Assembly: GCA_910587695.1 (NCBI GenBank)
Contig: CAJUNC010000010.1
Location: 27,411-91,410, forward strand
Length of the DNA: 64,000 nt
Direction: 5' to 3'
Source: an uncultured Lactobacillus sp.
GTDB taxonomy: Bacteria > Bacillota > Bacilli > Lactobacillales > Lactobacillaceae
Shown here: one piece after another, positions 40,836-48,137 of the stretch
Layout of the letters: each line of letters starts with the position of its first letter
Numbering within the stretch: the stretch's first letter is position 1
The notes under the pieces: generated by a model
What the model was told of the DNA's origin: nothing
Databases searched by the model: none
Seen by the model: only the letters and a program-made list of their open reading frames with translations
Position numbers and translations under genes: made by a program

Positions 40836-41369
40836 ATGACGAATTTATCTTGGAGAAGTCCAAAACTCACGACCAAAACAGTCACTTTAGCTGCAATGCT
40901 GATCGCTTTACAGACTGTTTTAGGCAAGATCTCTTTTGGTTCAGACAACTTAGTCAAGTTTGGTCTTGGTTTTATGGGAACGACTTTGATCGGTTATTTC
41001 TTAGGGCCTTGGCTTGGTGGTGTTGCCTTAGTCTTAGGTGATCTGATCAAAAATACGTTGTTTTCAACTGGAAGCACCTTTTTTATCGGATTCACTTTCA
41101 GTGCTTTTATCACTGGTCTGATCGCAGGCGCTTTTCTCTACCAACAAAAGATCACTTGGCAACGCCTTGCAGTCTACCAATTCGTTCAGATCTTCGTGTC
41201 CAATATCTTCTTCAACACTCTATGGATCCATCTGATGTACCAAGCACCGATCTGGGGACTATTGAGCGTTCGTGGTCCTAAAAACTTGATCATGTGGCCG
41301 ATCGAGGCTGCGATCAGTTTCTTGATCTTACGCGCTGTTTCTCGTCTAGACAGTCGCTTAATGCACTAA
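40836..41369 (+). CDS. folT: Folate ECF transporter S component
   Basis: Substrate-binding membrane subunit of the energy-coupling factor folate importer, 177 residues with five or six helices. It has KTVTLAAMLIALQTVLGKIS, FGLGFMGTTLIGYFLGPWLG, and the conserved ALVLGDLIKNTLFSTGSTFFIG, typical of FolT. It uses a shared EcfA-A'-T module encoded elsewhere. The ATG at 40836 follows the GGGAGA of the riboswitch platform at 9 bases; an earlier in-frame ATG at 40797 lies inside the hairpin and is rejected. Confidence 0.92.
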   Translation: MTNLSWRSPKLTTKTVTLAAMLIALQTVLGKISFGSDNLVKFGLGFMGTTLIGYFLGPWLGGVALVLGDLIKNTLFSTGSTFFIGFTFSAFITGLIAGAFLYQQKITWQRLAVYQFVQIFVSNIFFNTLWIHLMYQAPIWGLLSVRGPKNLIMWPIEAAISFLILRAVSRLDSRLMH

Positions 41370-41381
41370 TTTAGTTATTCC

Positions 41382-41417
41382 ACCGATCAAGTGTGAGCTT
41401 GGTCGGTTATTTTTTTA
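41382..41417 (+). terminator. Terminator of folT
   Basis: ACCGATCAAG and GCTTGGTCGGT pair, followed by a T-run. Confidence 0.85.
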
Positions 41418-41421
41418 CGAC

Positions 41422-41450
41422 AAAAAGCCACATCAAACATGATGTGACTT
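41422..41450 (-). terminator. Terminator of the uracil-DNA glycosylase-like gene
   Basis: Minus-strand AGTCACATCA and TGATGTGGCT form a hairpin ahead of TTTTTG. Confidence 0.8.
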
Positions 41451-41455
41451 GTACT

Positions 41456-42031
41456 TTAATCAATGATCAAATGGACCTGTCTTTTCAACTCAGGCAATAC
41501 CTCTTTGGCAAACCAAGGATTCTTACTTTGCCAAAGCTTGTTACGCGGCGAAGGATGAACTAAGGGAAAATATCTTGGTAGATATGTCTGGTAGTCGTGT
41601 ACGATATCAGTTAATTTCGCACTGCTTTTAAGCTGGAGATAATACTTAGTTGCATAACTTCCTACAAGTAACGTCAATTCTAGTTCAGGCATCTGTTTTA
41701 ATAACAACGGATGCCATTTTTTAGCAAAATCTTTTCGTGGTGGTAGATCCCCGCTCTTACCCTTGCCTGGAAAATAAAAATCCATCGGTAAGATCGCAAA
41801 ATCTTTTGACTGATAGAATTCTTCACGGGAAACTCCCATCCAAGCCCGTAAATTATCACCACTAGGGTCATTCCAAAACAACCGTGTATCCTGCGCCCGT
41901 TTTCCCGGTGCTTGTCCCACGATCAAGATCTTGGCTTCTTTTGGTGCTACATATAATGGGTCGATCCCAGCCTCGGTATATTTTTTATTTGCGTGATCGT
42001 TTTTTATCGCTTCAAAGATCGTATCTTGCAT
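41456..42031 (-). CDS. Uracil-DNA glycosylase family protein
   Basis: A 191-residue member of the uracil-DNA glycosylase superfamily, of the kind annotated as UDG-like in lactobacilli, and not the classical Ung. It has ILIVGQAPGKRAQDTRLFWNDPSGDNLRAWMG near residue 35, the active-site region G-Q-A-P-G, and the C-terminal FPLVHPSPRNKLW with the H-P-S motif of family members. The ATG at 42031 is preferred, with AGGTGA upstream; a GTG at 42040 is possible. It acts in base-excision repair or a related function; the substrate is not certain. Single gene with its own terminator. Confidence 0.85.
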   Translation of the reverse strand: MQDTIFEAIKNDHANKKYTEAGIDPLYVAPKEAKILIVGQAPGKRAQDTRLFWNDPSGDNLRAWMGVSREEFYQSKDFAILPMDFYFPGKGKSGDLPPRKDFAKKWHPLLLKQMPELELTLLVGSYATKYYLQLKSSAKLTDIVHDYQTYLPRYFPLVHPSPRNKLWQSKNPWFAKEVLPELKRQVHLIID

Positions 42032-42071
42032 ATCGTTCACCTATCCTTACCCACAGCCTAGCATACAAATA

Positions 42072-42100
42072 AAAAAAGTGCCACACAAATGCGTGACACC
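42072..42100 (-). terminator. Terminator downstream of serC
   Basis: Minus-strand GGTGTCACGC and GTGTGGCACT form a stem before TTTTTTT, about 60 bp past the serC stop. A smaller hairpin (GCTTTGGC/GTCAAAGGC) precedes it, and a TATAAT lies at 42150-42145, so a short independent transcript is conceivable. Confidence 0.75.
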
Positions 42101-42156
42101 AAGCCTTTGACGTGACCGCCAAAGCGCCCCTGCCAAGGAACTATATTATACCATGT

Positions 42157-43257
42157 TTATTTCATCGTGGCCGCATAGATCCGGCGTTCTTTTTGCTCGA
42201 ATGCTTTCATAAAATCAACTAGAGCCTTTACCCCTTCAAACGGAAAGGCATTGTACATGCTTGCCCGCATCCCACCAGCCAAAACATGTCCTCGGATATT
42301 TTTTAGCCCGTTTTCCTCAGCTTGGGTGATGAATTTTTCATCAAGTTCTTTACTTCCCGTCGTAAAAGGAACATTTGTCAACGAACGATCAGGCGCATGT
42401 GCCGTCCCCAAAAAGAGTTTTGAGTTATCCAACATGTCATACAGAAGTGCCGTTTTAGCCTCATTTTGTTGTTGCATCTGCTTTACGCCACCTTGTTTTT
42501 TCAACCATTGGAAAACTAGGCCAGCTGCATAGATCGGAAAAACTGGCGGTGTATTTAAATTAGAGTCACGTTTGATCAACTTCACATAATCAAGCATTGA
42601 AGGCAGATCTTGTTCTTTGTCCAAAAGCGATTCTTTAACGATCACCAAAGTCAGCCCAGCCGGACCGATATTTTTTTGTGCACTAGCATACAAAAGACCA
42701 TACTTTTGAACATCGTGTTGATAGCCCAAAATATTTGAAGATATATCTCCGACTACCGTTTGCCCTTGTAATTCAGGTAATTTACGATACATCGTCCCTT
42801 CGATCGTGTTATTGATCGTCAAGTGTACATAATCATAGGCTTTATCCAATGCGATCTCGTGTGGCAAATGGGTATAGGCAGAACTTTTACCCGAAGCGAC
42901 CACTTCGACCTTGCGCTCAGGTACAAGTTGAGCATCCGCGATCGCTGTTTGCGACCAGTGCCCTGTGTCGACAAAAGCAATATTTTTCGTTTTCCGTGCT
43001 AGATTCAACGGTACCGTCGTAAATTGTGTCGATGCTCCCCCTTGTAAAAATAAGATCTTGTAGTCTTTAGGAACCGCTAAGAGCTCTCTTAGATCGGCTT
43101 TAGCAGTTTGAAACATCTCTTCGTATAGCGCTGAGCGGTGGCTGATCTCCATCACACTCATCTCACTATCACGATAGGATACCAACTCAGCTTGGATCTG
43201 AGCTACCACTTCGGGTGGCATCATTGCCGGTCCCGCTGAAAAATTATATACTTCCAC
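42157..43257 (-). CDS. serC: Phosphoserine aminotransferase
   Basis: PLP-dependent aminotransferase of serine biosynthesis (3-phosphohydroxypyruvate to phosphoserine), 366 residues. It has NFSAGPAMMPPEVVAQIQ at 5-22, FLQGGASTQFTTVPLNL near 70, the PLP Lys in LYASAQKNIGPAGLT near 195, GLKNIRGHVLAGGMRASMYNA near the end. It starts at a GTG after GGAAGG. It is a single gene here; serA and serB are not adjacent, although in many Firmicutes serA follows serC. Complete and apparently functional. Confidence 0.95.
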   Translation of the reverse strand: MEVYNFSAGPAMMPPEVVAQIQAELVSYRDSEMSVMEISHRSALYEEMFQTAKADLRELLAVPKDYKILFLQGGASTQFTTVPLNLARKTKNIAFVDTGHWSQTAIADAQLVPERKVEVVASGKSSAYTHLPHEIALDKAYDYVHLTINNTIEGTMYRKLPELQGQTVVGDISSNILGYQHDVQKYGLLYASAQKNIGPAGLTLVIVKESLLDKEQDLPSMLDYVKLIKRDSNLNTPPVFPIYAAGLVFQWLKKQGGVKQMQQQNEAKTALLYDMLDNSKLFLGTAHAPDRSLTNVPFTTGSKELDEKFITQAEENGLKNIRGHVLAGGMRASMYNAFPFEGVKALVDFMKAFEQKERRIYAATMK

Positions 43258-43813
43258 AACTCGTACCTTCCTTCTGTCTCTAATTTTAAAAATTAATAAT
43301 TGATGATAATAATAAATTTATTGAACTTTACCTCAAAAGTCAATATTTACCATGATTTTAAAGATATATTTAAACTACATCTACTAGAACCATTAATAAT
43401 TATTGATAGTAACATTAATTAATATCAATTTAACTTTTTTGTAACATCATTTCCAGCCCAATTTGCACTTTTAAATCCAAACAACTTTAATTTTACTAGT
43501 ATTTGCTTCAGTGTAGTAGTTTATATTTCTTGTAACATTTTTGTAACATTATTTTTTAAATGTTCCGCTCTCTTTTCAATAAAAACCCTGATATATCAAC
43601 ATTTATAACGTTTTATTTACCTTTACTAAATCTTAATAAATTTATTTTTCCAATATTTTCAAGGTTTCGCGGTTATTTATTACAAAAATTGGTAAAATGT
43701 AATCTTTTTTGCATTAGGTTGCAACATAAATGGATTAAAATAAATGTATCAGTCAAATTGAAGTTAGTCGTTTTAGAAATTATTTGAAAATTATATAGGA
43801 GTGAATATAAATT
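43258..43813. other. Long AT-rich gap upstream of the LysM/NlpC-P60 gene
   Basis: A 556-bp region with no credible reading frame between serC and the cell-wall hydrolase gene. It is very AT-rich and contains two WalR-type boxes (separate entry), leaving a 5' leader of about 250 bases. No strong hairpin was seen. Confidence 0.6.
43429..43547 (+). promoter_or_regulatory. WalR (YycF)-type boxes upstream of the cell-wall hydrolase gene
   Basis: TGTAAC-ATTTT-TGTAAC (43531-43547) is an exact TGTWAH-N5-TGTWAH WalR box. A second, with one mismatch, is TTTAAC-N5-TGTAAC at 43429-43445. WalR controls peptidoglycan hydrolases in Firmicutes, which fits the gene downstream. Confidence 0.7.
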
Positions 43814-45169
43814 TTGAATCATACAGCAAAAAAACTTTTAGTCGGTACAGTCGGAGCAGCCGGATTATTCTTGGCTACAACAGCAACAGCTAATGCGGAT
43901 ACAACTCATAAAGTTGCTAAAAACGATACAGTTTGGGATCTTTCACAAAAATATGGTGTTTCCATCCAATCGATCGAAACTTTGAACAACATTGACCAAA
44001 ACTCCCACTTGATCATTACTGGTCAAACATTGAAAGTTCCTGCTAAGGATGCGCAAGTTGCTCAAGCTGACACAACAAACACGGCCGACAAGCAAACCAA
44101 CACAGAAAACACATCTGATGTAACTGTTAAAGCAGGTGACACCCTTTGGGCACTTGCACAACAATACAACACAACAGTCGAAAAGTTACGTGAATTAAAT
44201 GGTCTATCTGCTGACGCTTACCTCATCCATCCAGGTAAAGTTTTGAAGGTCAACGGTACAGCACAAGCTACACAACAACCTGTTGCTCAACCTGAAGCAC
44301 CAGCACAAACACAACAACCTGTTGTCCAACAAGAAGTTCAACCAGAACAAGCTACACAACAACAAACTCAAGAACCTCAACTTGTTGTTTCAGCTAACCA
44401 CACAACACATACTGTTCAAGCTGGTGAATCACTTTACACGATCGCTCAAGCTTACGGTGTAACAGTGGATTCTTTACGCCAAGCAAATAATTTAGGGGCT
44501 ACTTTGCTCGTTGGTCAAACATTGACTGTCAATGACCCAACTAAAGATCCTGCACAAGAAGCTGCTGCTCAACAACAAGCTGCCGCTCAAGCTCAACAAG
44601 AGGCTGCTGCTCAACAAGCCGCACAACAGCAAGCTGCTGCTCAAGCTCAACAAGAAGCTGCTCAACAACAAGCTACTGCTCAAGCTCAACAACAAGTACA
44701 ACAACCTGTTCAAAGCCAAGCTCCAGCTCAAACGCAAGCTCCGGCACAGCAAGTGCAACAACAAGCACAACCTGCTCAAGTTCAACAACCTCAACAACAA
44801 GTTGTTTCAACTTCAGCTGATGGTGGTGCGATCGCAGCTTATGCACAATCATTTATCGGTACACCTTACGTTTGGGGCGGTTCAACACCAGCTGGTTTTG
44901 ATTGCTCTGGCTTGACACAATACGTTTACGCACACTTTGGTAAACAGATCGGCCGTAACACGATCGCTCAAGAATCTGCTGGTGCTCATATCCCAGTGAG
45001 TCAAGCTCAAGTTGGTGACTTATTGTTCTGGGGTACACCAGGTTCAACTTACCACGTTGCTATCTACTTAGGTGGTAACAGTTTCGTAGCTGCTCCAGAA
45101 CCAGGTCAAAGCGTTAAGATCGGTAACATGGCTTACTTCATGCCATCATTTGCTGTACACGTAAACTAA
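43814..45169 (+). CDS. Secreted LysM-domain NlpC/P60 endopeptidase
   Basis: Peptidoglycan hydrolase of 451 residues, exported. The signal peptide (AKKLLVGTVGAAGLFLATTA) ends about ANA-DT (28). Three LysM domains lie at about 32-76, 103-147 and 199-240, followed by a low-complexity Q/A/P linker of about 100 residues and an NlpC/P60 domain from about 342. The catalytic Cys is 364 in GFDCSGLTQYVYAHFG and the His is 414 in TYHVAIYLGG. It probably cleaves stem peptides (gamma-D-Glu-diamino acid type) and acts in cell separation. The start is unusual: a stop codon at 43808-43810 leaves only TTG 43814 (12 bases after GGAG) or ATT 43811 (9 bases). Confidence 0.93.
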   Translation: MNHTAKKLLVGTVGAAGLFLATTATANADTTHKVAKNDTVWDLSQKYGVSIQSIETLNNIDQNSHLIITGQTLKVPAKDAQVAQADTTNTADKQTNTENTSDVTVKAGDTLWALAQQYNTTVEKLRELNGLSADAYLIHPGKVLKVNGTAQATQQPVAQPEAPAQTQQPVVQQEVQPEQATQQQTQEPQLVVSANHTTHTVQAGESLYTIAQAYGVTVDSLRQANNLGATLLVGQTLTVNDPTKDPAQEAAAQQQAAAQAQQEAAAQQAAQQQAAAQAQQEAAQQQATAQAQQQVQQPVQSQAPAQTQAPAQQVQQQAQPAQVQQPQQQVVSTSADGGAIAAYAQSFIGTPYVWGGSTPAGFDCSGLTQYVYAHFGKQIGRNTIAQESAGAHIPVSQAQVGDLLFWGTPGSTYHVAIYLGGNSFVAAPEPGQSVKIGNMAYFMPSFAVHVN

Positions 45170-45184
45170 AGATCATTCTTTTAG

Positions 45185-45216
45185 ACCATGTGAGTTTTTG
45201 CTCCATGGTTTTTTTG
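45185..45216 (+). terminator. Terminator of the NlpC/P60 gene
   Basis: ACCATG and CATGGT around a 13-base loop are followed by TTTTTTT. Confidence 0.75.
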
Positions 45217-45220
45217 TACT

Positions 45221-45256
45221 AAGAAAGCTCACTGCCAACTGCAGTGAGCTTTCTTT
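45221..45256 (-). terminator. Terminator of the GH13-paralogue gene
   Basis: AAGAAAGCTCACTG and CAGTGAGCTTTCTT pair around a short loop, just past the stop codon of the minus-strand gene. Confidence 0.8.
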
Positions 45257-45261
45257 ACTAT

Positions 45262-47031
45262 CTATAATTCCACGATCGCAAAGCCAAATTGTCCTAAACG
45301 CTTATCTTGTTCAACTAAATTTTGTCCTAGTAGTAGCTTACGATCTTTAGGCAAAACGATCTTGATACTACCATATCCTAAATTAAAGAGCGCAAACAGG
45401 CGTTTATCACCTAAGCGACGGCTAAAACTCAAATAAGAATACTGATTGCTACATTGGCCCCATTCAAATGAGCCTTCACACAATACATTGTTGTAACGGA
45501 TCCGCATCGCTAATAAAGTTTTCAAAAAGCGTTGCATTTCATCGCTTGCTTGATCATCTTTCCAATCCATACATGGCTGTAAAGCAGCTTCAGTTCCCGC
45601 TTTGATACCTTTTTCAGTACCATATAGAATACTTGGCGATTCTGGTTGCATGAACATAAATGCCAAAACTGCACGCAACAATTGGACATTTCCCTCACAC
45701 TTGGCTAAGATCCGCTGTGTTTGTGGACTATCCGCTGCCAAAAGCGAAGCTGAAAGCGTACTTGGATCAGCCCGTAATTGATGCTCATTTAGCGCATAGG
45801 CTAATTCAGTCGGTGGAATATTTTCAGTGATAAAAGTTCCCTCAACTAGTTCACGCACATCGATCGAATTATTCCCCGCAAAAACATCATCATGTTCAGC
45901 TTTTTTAGCGATCGTATTTCCTAAAAGATAGATATCTTTCTTAACTTGACGCAATGTTTCTAGTAGGTAACGTTTGAAGGCTGCCGGTATCTCATTAGAA
46001 TCTGCAATGCTCCAGCCATCAATATCAAAATTACGTGTCCAATACGTCAAAATATTACCAAAGTGTGCTTGGACTTCGGGATTTTCCAGATCGACTTTTG
46101 GCATATGTGGATTGTTGTTCAAAGCCTCATAGGTCAAACGTTCAGAATAATCGGGCAATTCACTAGGTACGTAACGTACTGGAAATTCCTTGATCAAAAA
46201 CCAATTGGCAAAACTCGACCGAGCCCCGTATTTACGCACATCTTGCCATTGGAGCGAAAAATCATTTAGATGGTCGCACGTGATATCTAACATGACCTTC
46301 ATCCCTCGTTGATGGATCGCTTCGATCAATTCTTTAAACTTCTCTTTGGTCCCAAAGGCTGGATCGATCTCATAGTAATCGATCGTATCGAATTTATGGT
46401 TGGAATAAGCATCAAATACTGGACTTAAGTAGATCCCATTAAAGCCCAACCCTTGGATGTGATCTAACTTATCGATGATCCCCTGCAAGTCGCCACCAAA
46501 AAACTTTGCTTTATCAGCTTCTTGCCCCCATTCAAGTGTGTCTTTAGGATCTTTTTTTTGATCACCATTGGCAAAGCGATCTGGCATCAACCGATACCAG
46601 ATCATCTTTTTCGTCCATTCTGGTGTTGTCGTGGTCTCATCCAATACTAAGTACGGCGTCAAAAAGCCCGTCATCTCTTGAACAGCTTTTGGAGTATAGA
46701 GTTGCATCAAATTAGCGTCATATAAAAGCTCATTGCCTTTTCGATCGAGTAAATGAAATGCATATTTTAGCTTACGTGTTGCTGGGATCGGCAGTTTAAC
46801 GTCCCAGACGTCATAGATTCCATTTTGCAAACGCTTATCCATTTCTTTAGTTACATATTCCCAAGTATCTGTTTGACCTGAATCTTTGACCAGCATCTGG
46901 GGTGCCCCAAAGATCACCCGCACCCGTGTAATATCGCGATGCTTGGTCTTTAATTGTAACCGATAGTTTTGTTTATCCGCCATGTACGCCATCTCGCTTG
47001 CTGGGCGGTGATAGATAGCTGATCTTTCCAT
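45262..47031 (-). CDS. GH13 neopullulanase-like protein with all catalytic residues replaced
   Basis: A 589-residue full-length paralogue of the GH13 enzyme encoded at 48138-49892, with an N-terminal CBM34-like domain and a TIM barrel. The catalytic motifs are degenerate. Conserved GWRLDVANE reads GWSIADSNE, so the nucleophile Asp is Ala at about 343 and the paired Arg is Ser. LGEV reads LGNT, so the acid/base Glu is Asn at about 372. SMDTHDTAR reads AADSPQTQR, so His-Asp becomes Pro-Gln at about 437. Region I DAVFNH reads DITCDH. The frame is intact and starts after AAGGAAGG, so it seems maintained as a non-enzyme, perhaps a glucan-binding or regulatory partner. It is the last gene of the GH13-Dyp cluster. 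Confidence 0.85.
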   Translation of the reverse strand: MERSAIYHRPASEMAYMADKQNYRLQLKTKHRDITRVRVIFGAPQMLVKDSGQTDTWEYVTKEMDKRLQNGIYDVWDVKLPIPATRKLKYAFHLLDRKGNELLYDANLMQLYTPKAVQEMTGFLTPYLVLDETTTTPEWTKKMIWYRLMPDRFANGDQKKDPKDTLEWGQEADKAKFFGGDLQGIIDKLDHIQGLGFNGIYLSPVFDAYSNHKFDTIDYYEIDPAFGTKEKFKELIEAIHQRGMKVMLDITCDHLNDFSLQWQDVRKYGARSSFANWFLIKEFPVRYVPSELPDYSERLTYEALNNNPHMPKVDLENPEVQAHFGNILTYWTRNFDIDGWSIADSNEIPAAFKRYLLETLRQVKKDIYLLGNTIAKKAEHDDVFAGNNSIDVRELVEGTFITENIPPTELAYALNEHQLRADPSTLSASLLAADSPQTQRILAKCEGNVQLLRAVLAFMFMQPESPSILYGTEKGIKAGTEAALQPCMDWKDDQASDEMQRFLKTLLAMRIRYNNVLCEGSFEWGQCSNQYSYLSFSRRLGDKRLFALFNLGYGSIKIVLPKDRKLLLGQNLVEQDKRLGQFGFAIVEL

Positions 47032-47087
47032 ACAAACCTTCCTTTTAACTAAAGTATTTAACTCTATTATAGCCCAGACAGCACAAA

Positions 47088-47118
47088 AAAAGCAGTCAAG
47101 AAAACCTCAACTGCTTGA
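47088..47118 (-). terminator. Terminator of the Dyp peroxidase gene
   Basis: Minus-strand AGCAGTTGAGGTTTTC and its partner ending ACTGCT precede TTTTTTT. Confidence 0.75.
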
Positions 47119-47124
47119 ACTAGA

Positions 47125-48072
47125 TCATTTGGTAAATTCACCATCAGCGATCTCATCTAAAACCGTCTTTGATGGGATAAAGAACAGTTGTCCTGATAAA
47201 ATATCAGAAAAGGACAACAAGAAATCATGTCCCTTGAGCATTGACAGTAACATCAATTTAGTCACTTGCCAATAACGTGAATATCCCATAAAATACGTTC
47301 CCGTCTTACCGGAAGCTGGATCAGAATAAGGGACATTCATCCGGATGATCTTTTGTTCTTCACCATTGAGCTCAACTTTAGAGACAACATTATGCGCATT
47401 TTTGAATTTCTCATCGTCATCAAGTTCGAGATCACTGAACTTTTGACGCCCGATCGCCTTTTCTTGATCTTCAGTCTTGAGCTTGTTCCAAAAATCCATG
47501 TTATGCAACCACTTTTGCGCAAACGCATAAGATCCATTGACAAATTCTGGATCTTCATCACCGACTAAAGCGTATTGAGAAGCTAACTCCATCTCAGGTG
47601 CTTCTGTCCCATCGATAAAGCCTACGATCGCCCGACCTTCAAAGTAACGAAACCCCTTTGTTTCATCAACAACATTAGTGATATCACGTAAAAAGAGCAT
47701 AAATTGTGACATTGCTTCGTAAACGACTGCTTCATCGTTAGCCCGAATGTGGAAGAAAAGATCCCCTTTAGTTGCTGGCATCTCGTACTTATCTCCCCGC
47801 AAGGTCTGATATGGAACAAGTTCTTTTGGCTTCGGTGCATTAGGGAATAAATAATCCCAAGCATCACTACTAAAACCAAACGTTGCTCGTAAGCACCCTT
47901 CATTGTCTCGAATATGCAACGAACGCAAGATAGCTTGGTAACGGTCAGCAAAAGCGGCGATCACTTCTTGTTCATGCTTTTGGTCTTGACGCTTTAACTC
48001 AAGTACCGTGAACTGAACATGCTTACCAGCATCTTTCCAAACATCTTGAGCTAATTTTGGTTCAACTGTCAT
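47125..48072 (-). CDS. Dyp-type heme peroxidase
   Basis: Dye-decolourising peroxidase family protein, 315 residues, without a signal peptide. The family signature GFIDGTEAP (GxxDG) is near residue 149, then LFFHIRANDEAVVYE earlier and the heme-side region KNAHNVVSKVELNGEE and MNVPYSDPASGKTGTYFMGYSR with the conserved Arg/Tyr. Substrate in the cell is unknown; homologues occur in many lactobacilli as single genes. Here it is inserted between two GH13 genes with its own terminator, so it is not obviously part of sugar metabolism. It starts after AAAGGGGG. Confidence 0.92.
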   Translation of the reverse strand: MTVEPKLAQDVWKDAGKHVQFTVLELKRQDQKHEQEVIAAFADRYQAILRSLHIRDNEGCLRATFGFSSDAWDYLFPNAPKPKELVPYQTLRGDKYEMPATKGDLFFHIRANDEAVVYEAMSQFMLFLRDITNVVDETKGFRYFEGRAIVGFIDGTEAPEMELASQYALVGDEDPEFVNGSYAFAQKWLHNMDFWNKLKTEDQEKAIGRQKFSDLELDDDEKFKNAHNVVSKVELNGEEQKIIRMNVPYSDPASGKTGTYFMGYSRYWQVTKLMLLSMLKGHDFLLSFSDILSGQLFFIPSKTVLDEIADGEFTK

Positions 48073-48137
48073 TTATTTGACCCCCTTTTGATTTTCGTTT
48101 TAATTTTAGTCTTTTATTCTAAATTCGACAAGAAATA

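Noticed and set aside
42072..42150. An independent small RNA between serC and the uracil-DNA glycosylase-like gene
   Set aside because: A TATAAT is present but no -35 is found. The hairpin is adequately explained as the serC terminator.
44492..44915. Long open frames in other frames and on the opposite strand of the NlpC/P60 gene
   Set aside because: They arise from the Q/A-rich repeated linker (CAA/GCT repeats) and encode only leucine-, serine- or lysine-asparagine-rich low-complexity protein without a ribosome binding site.
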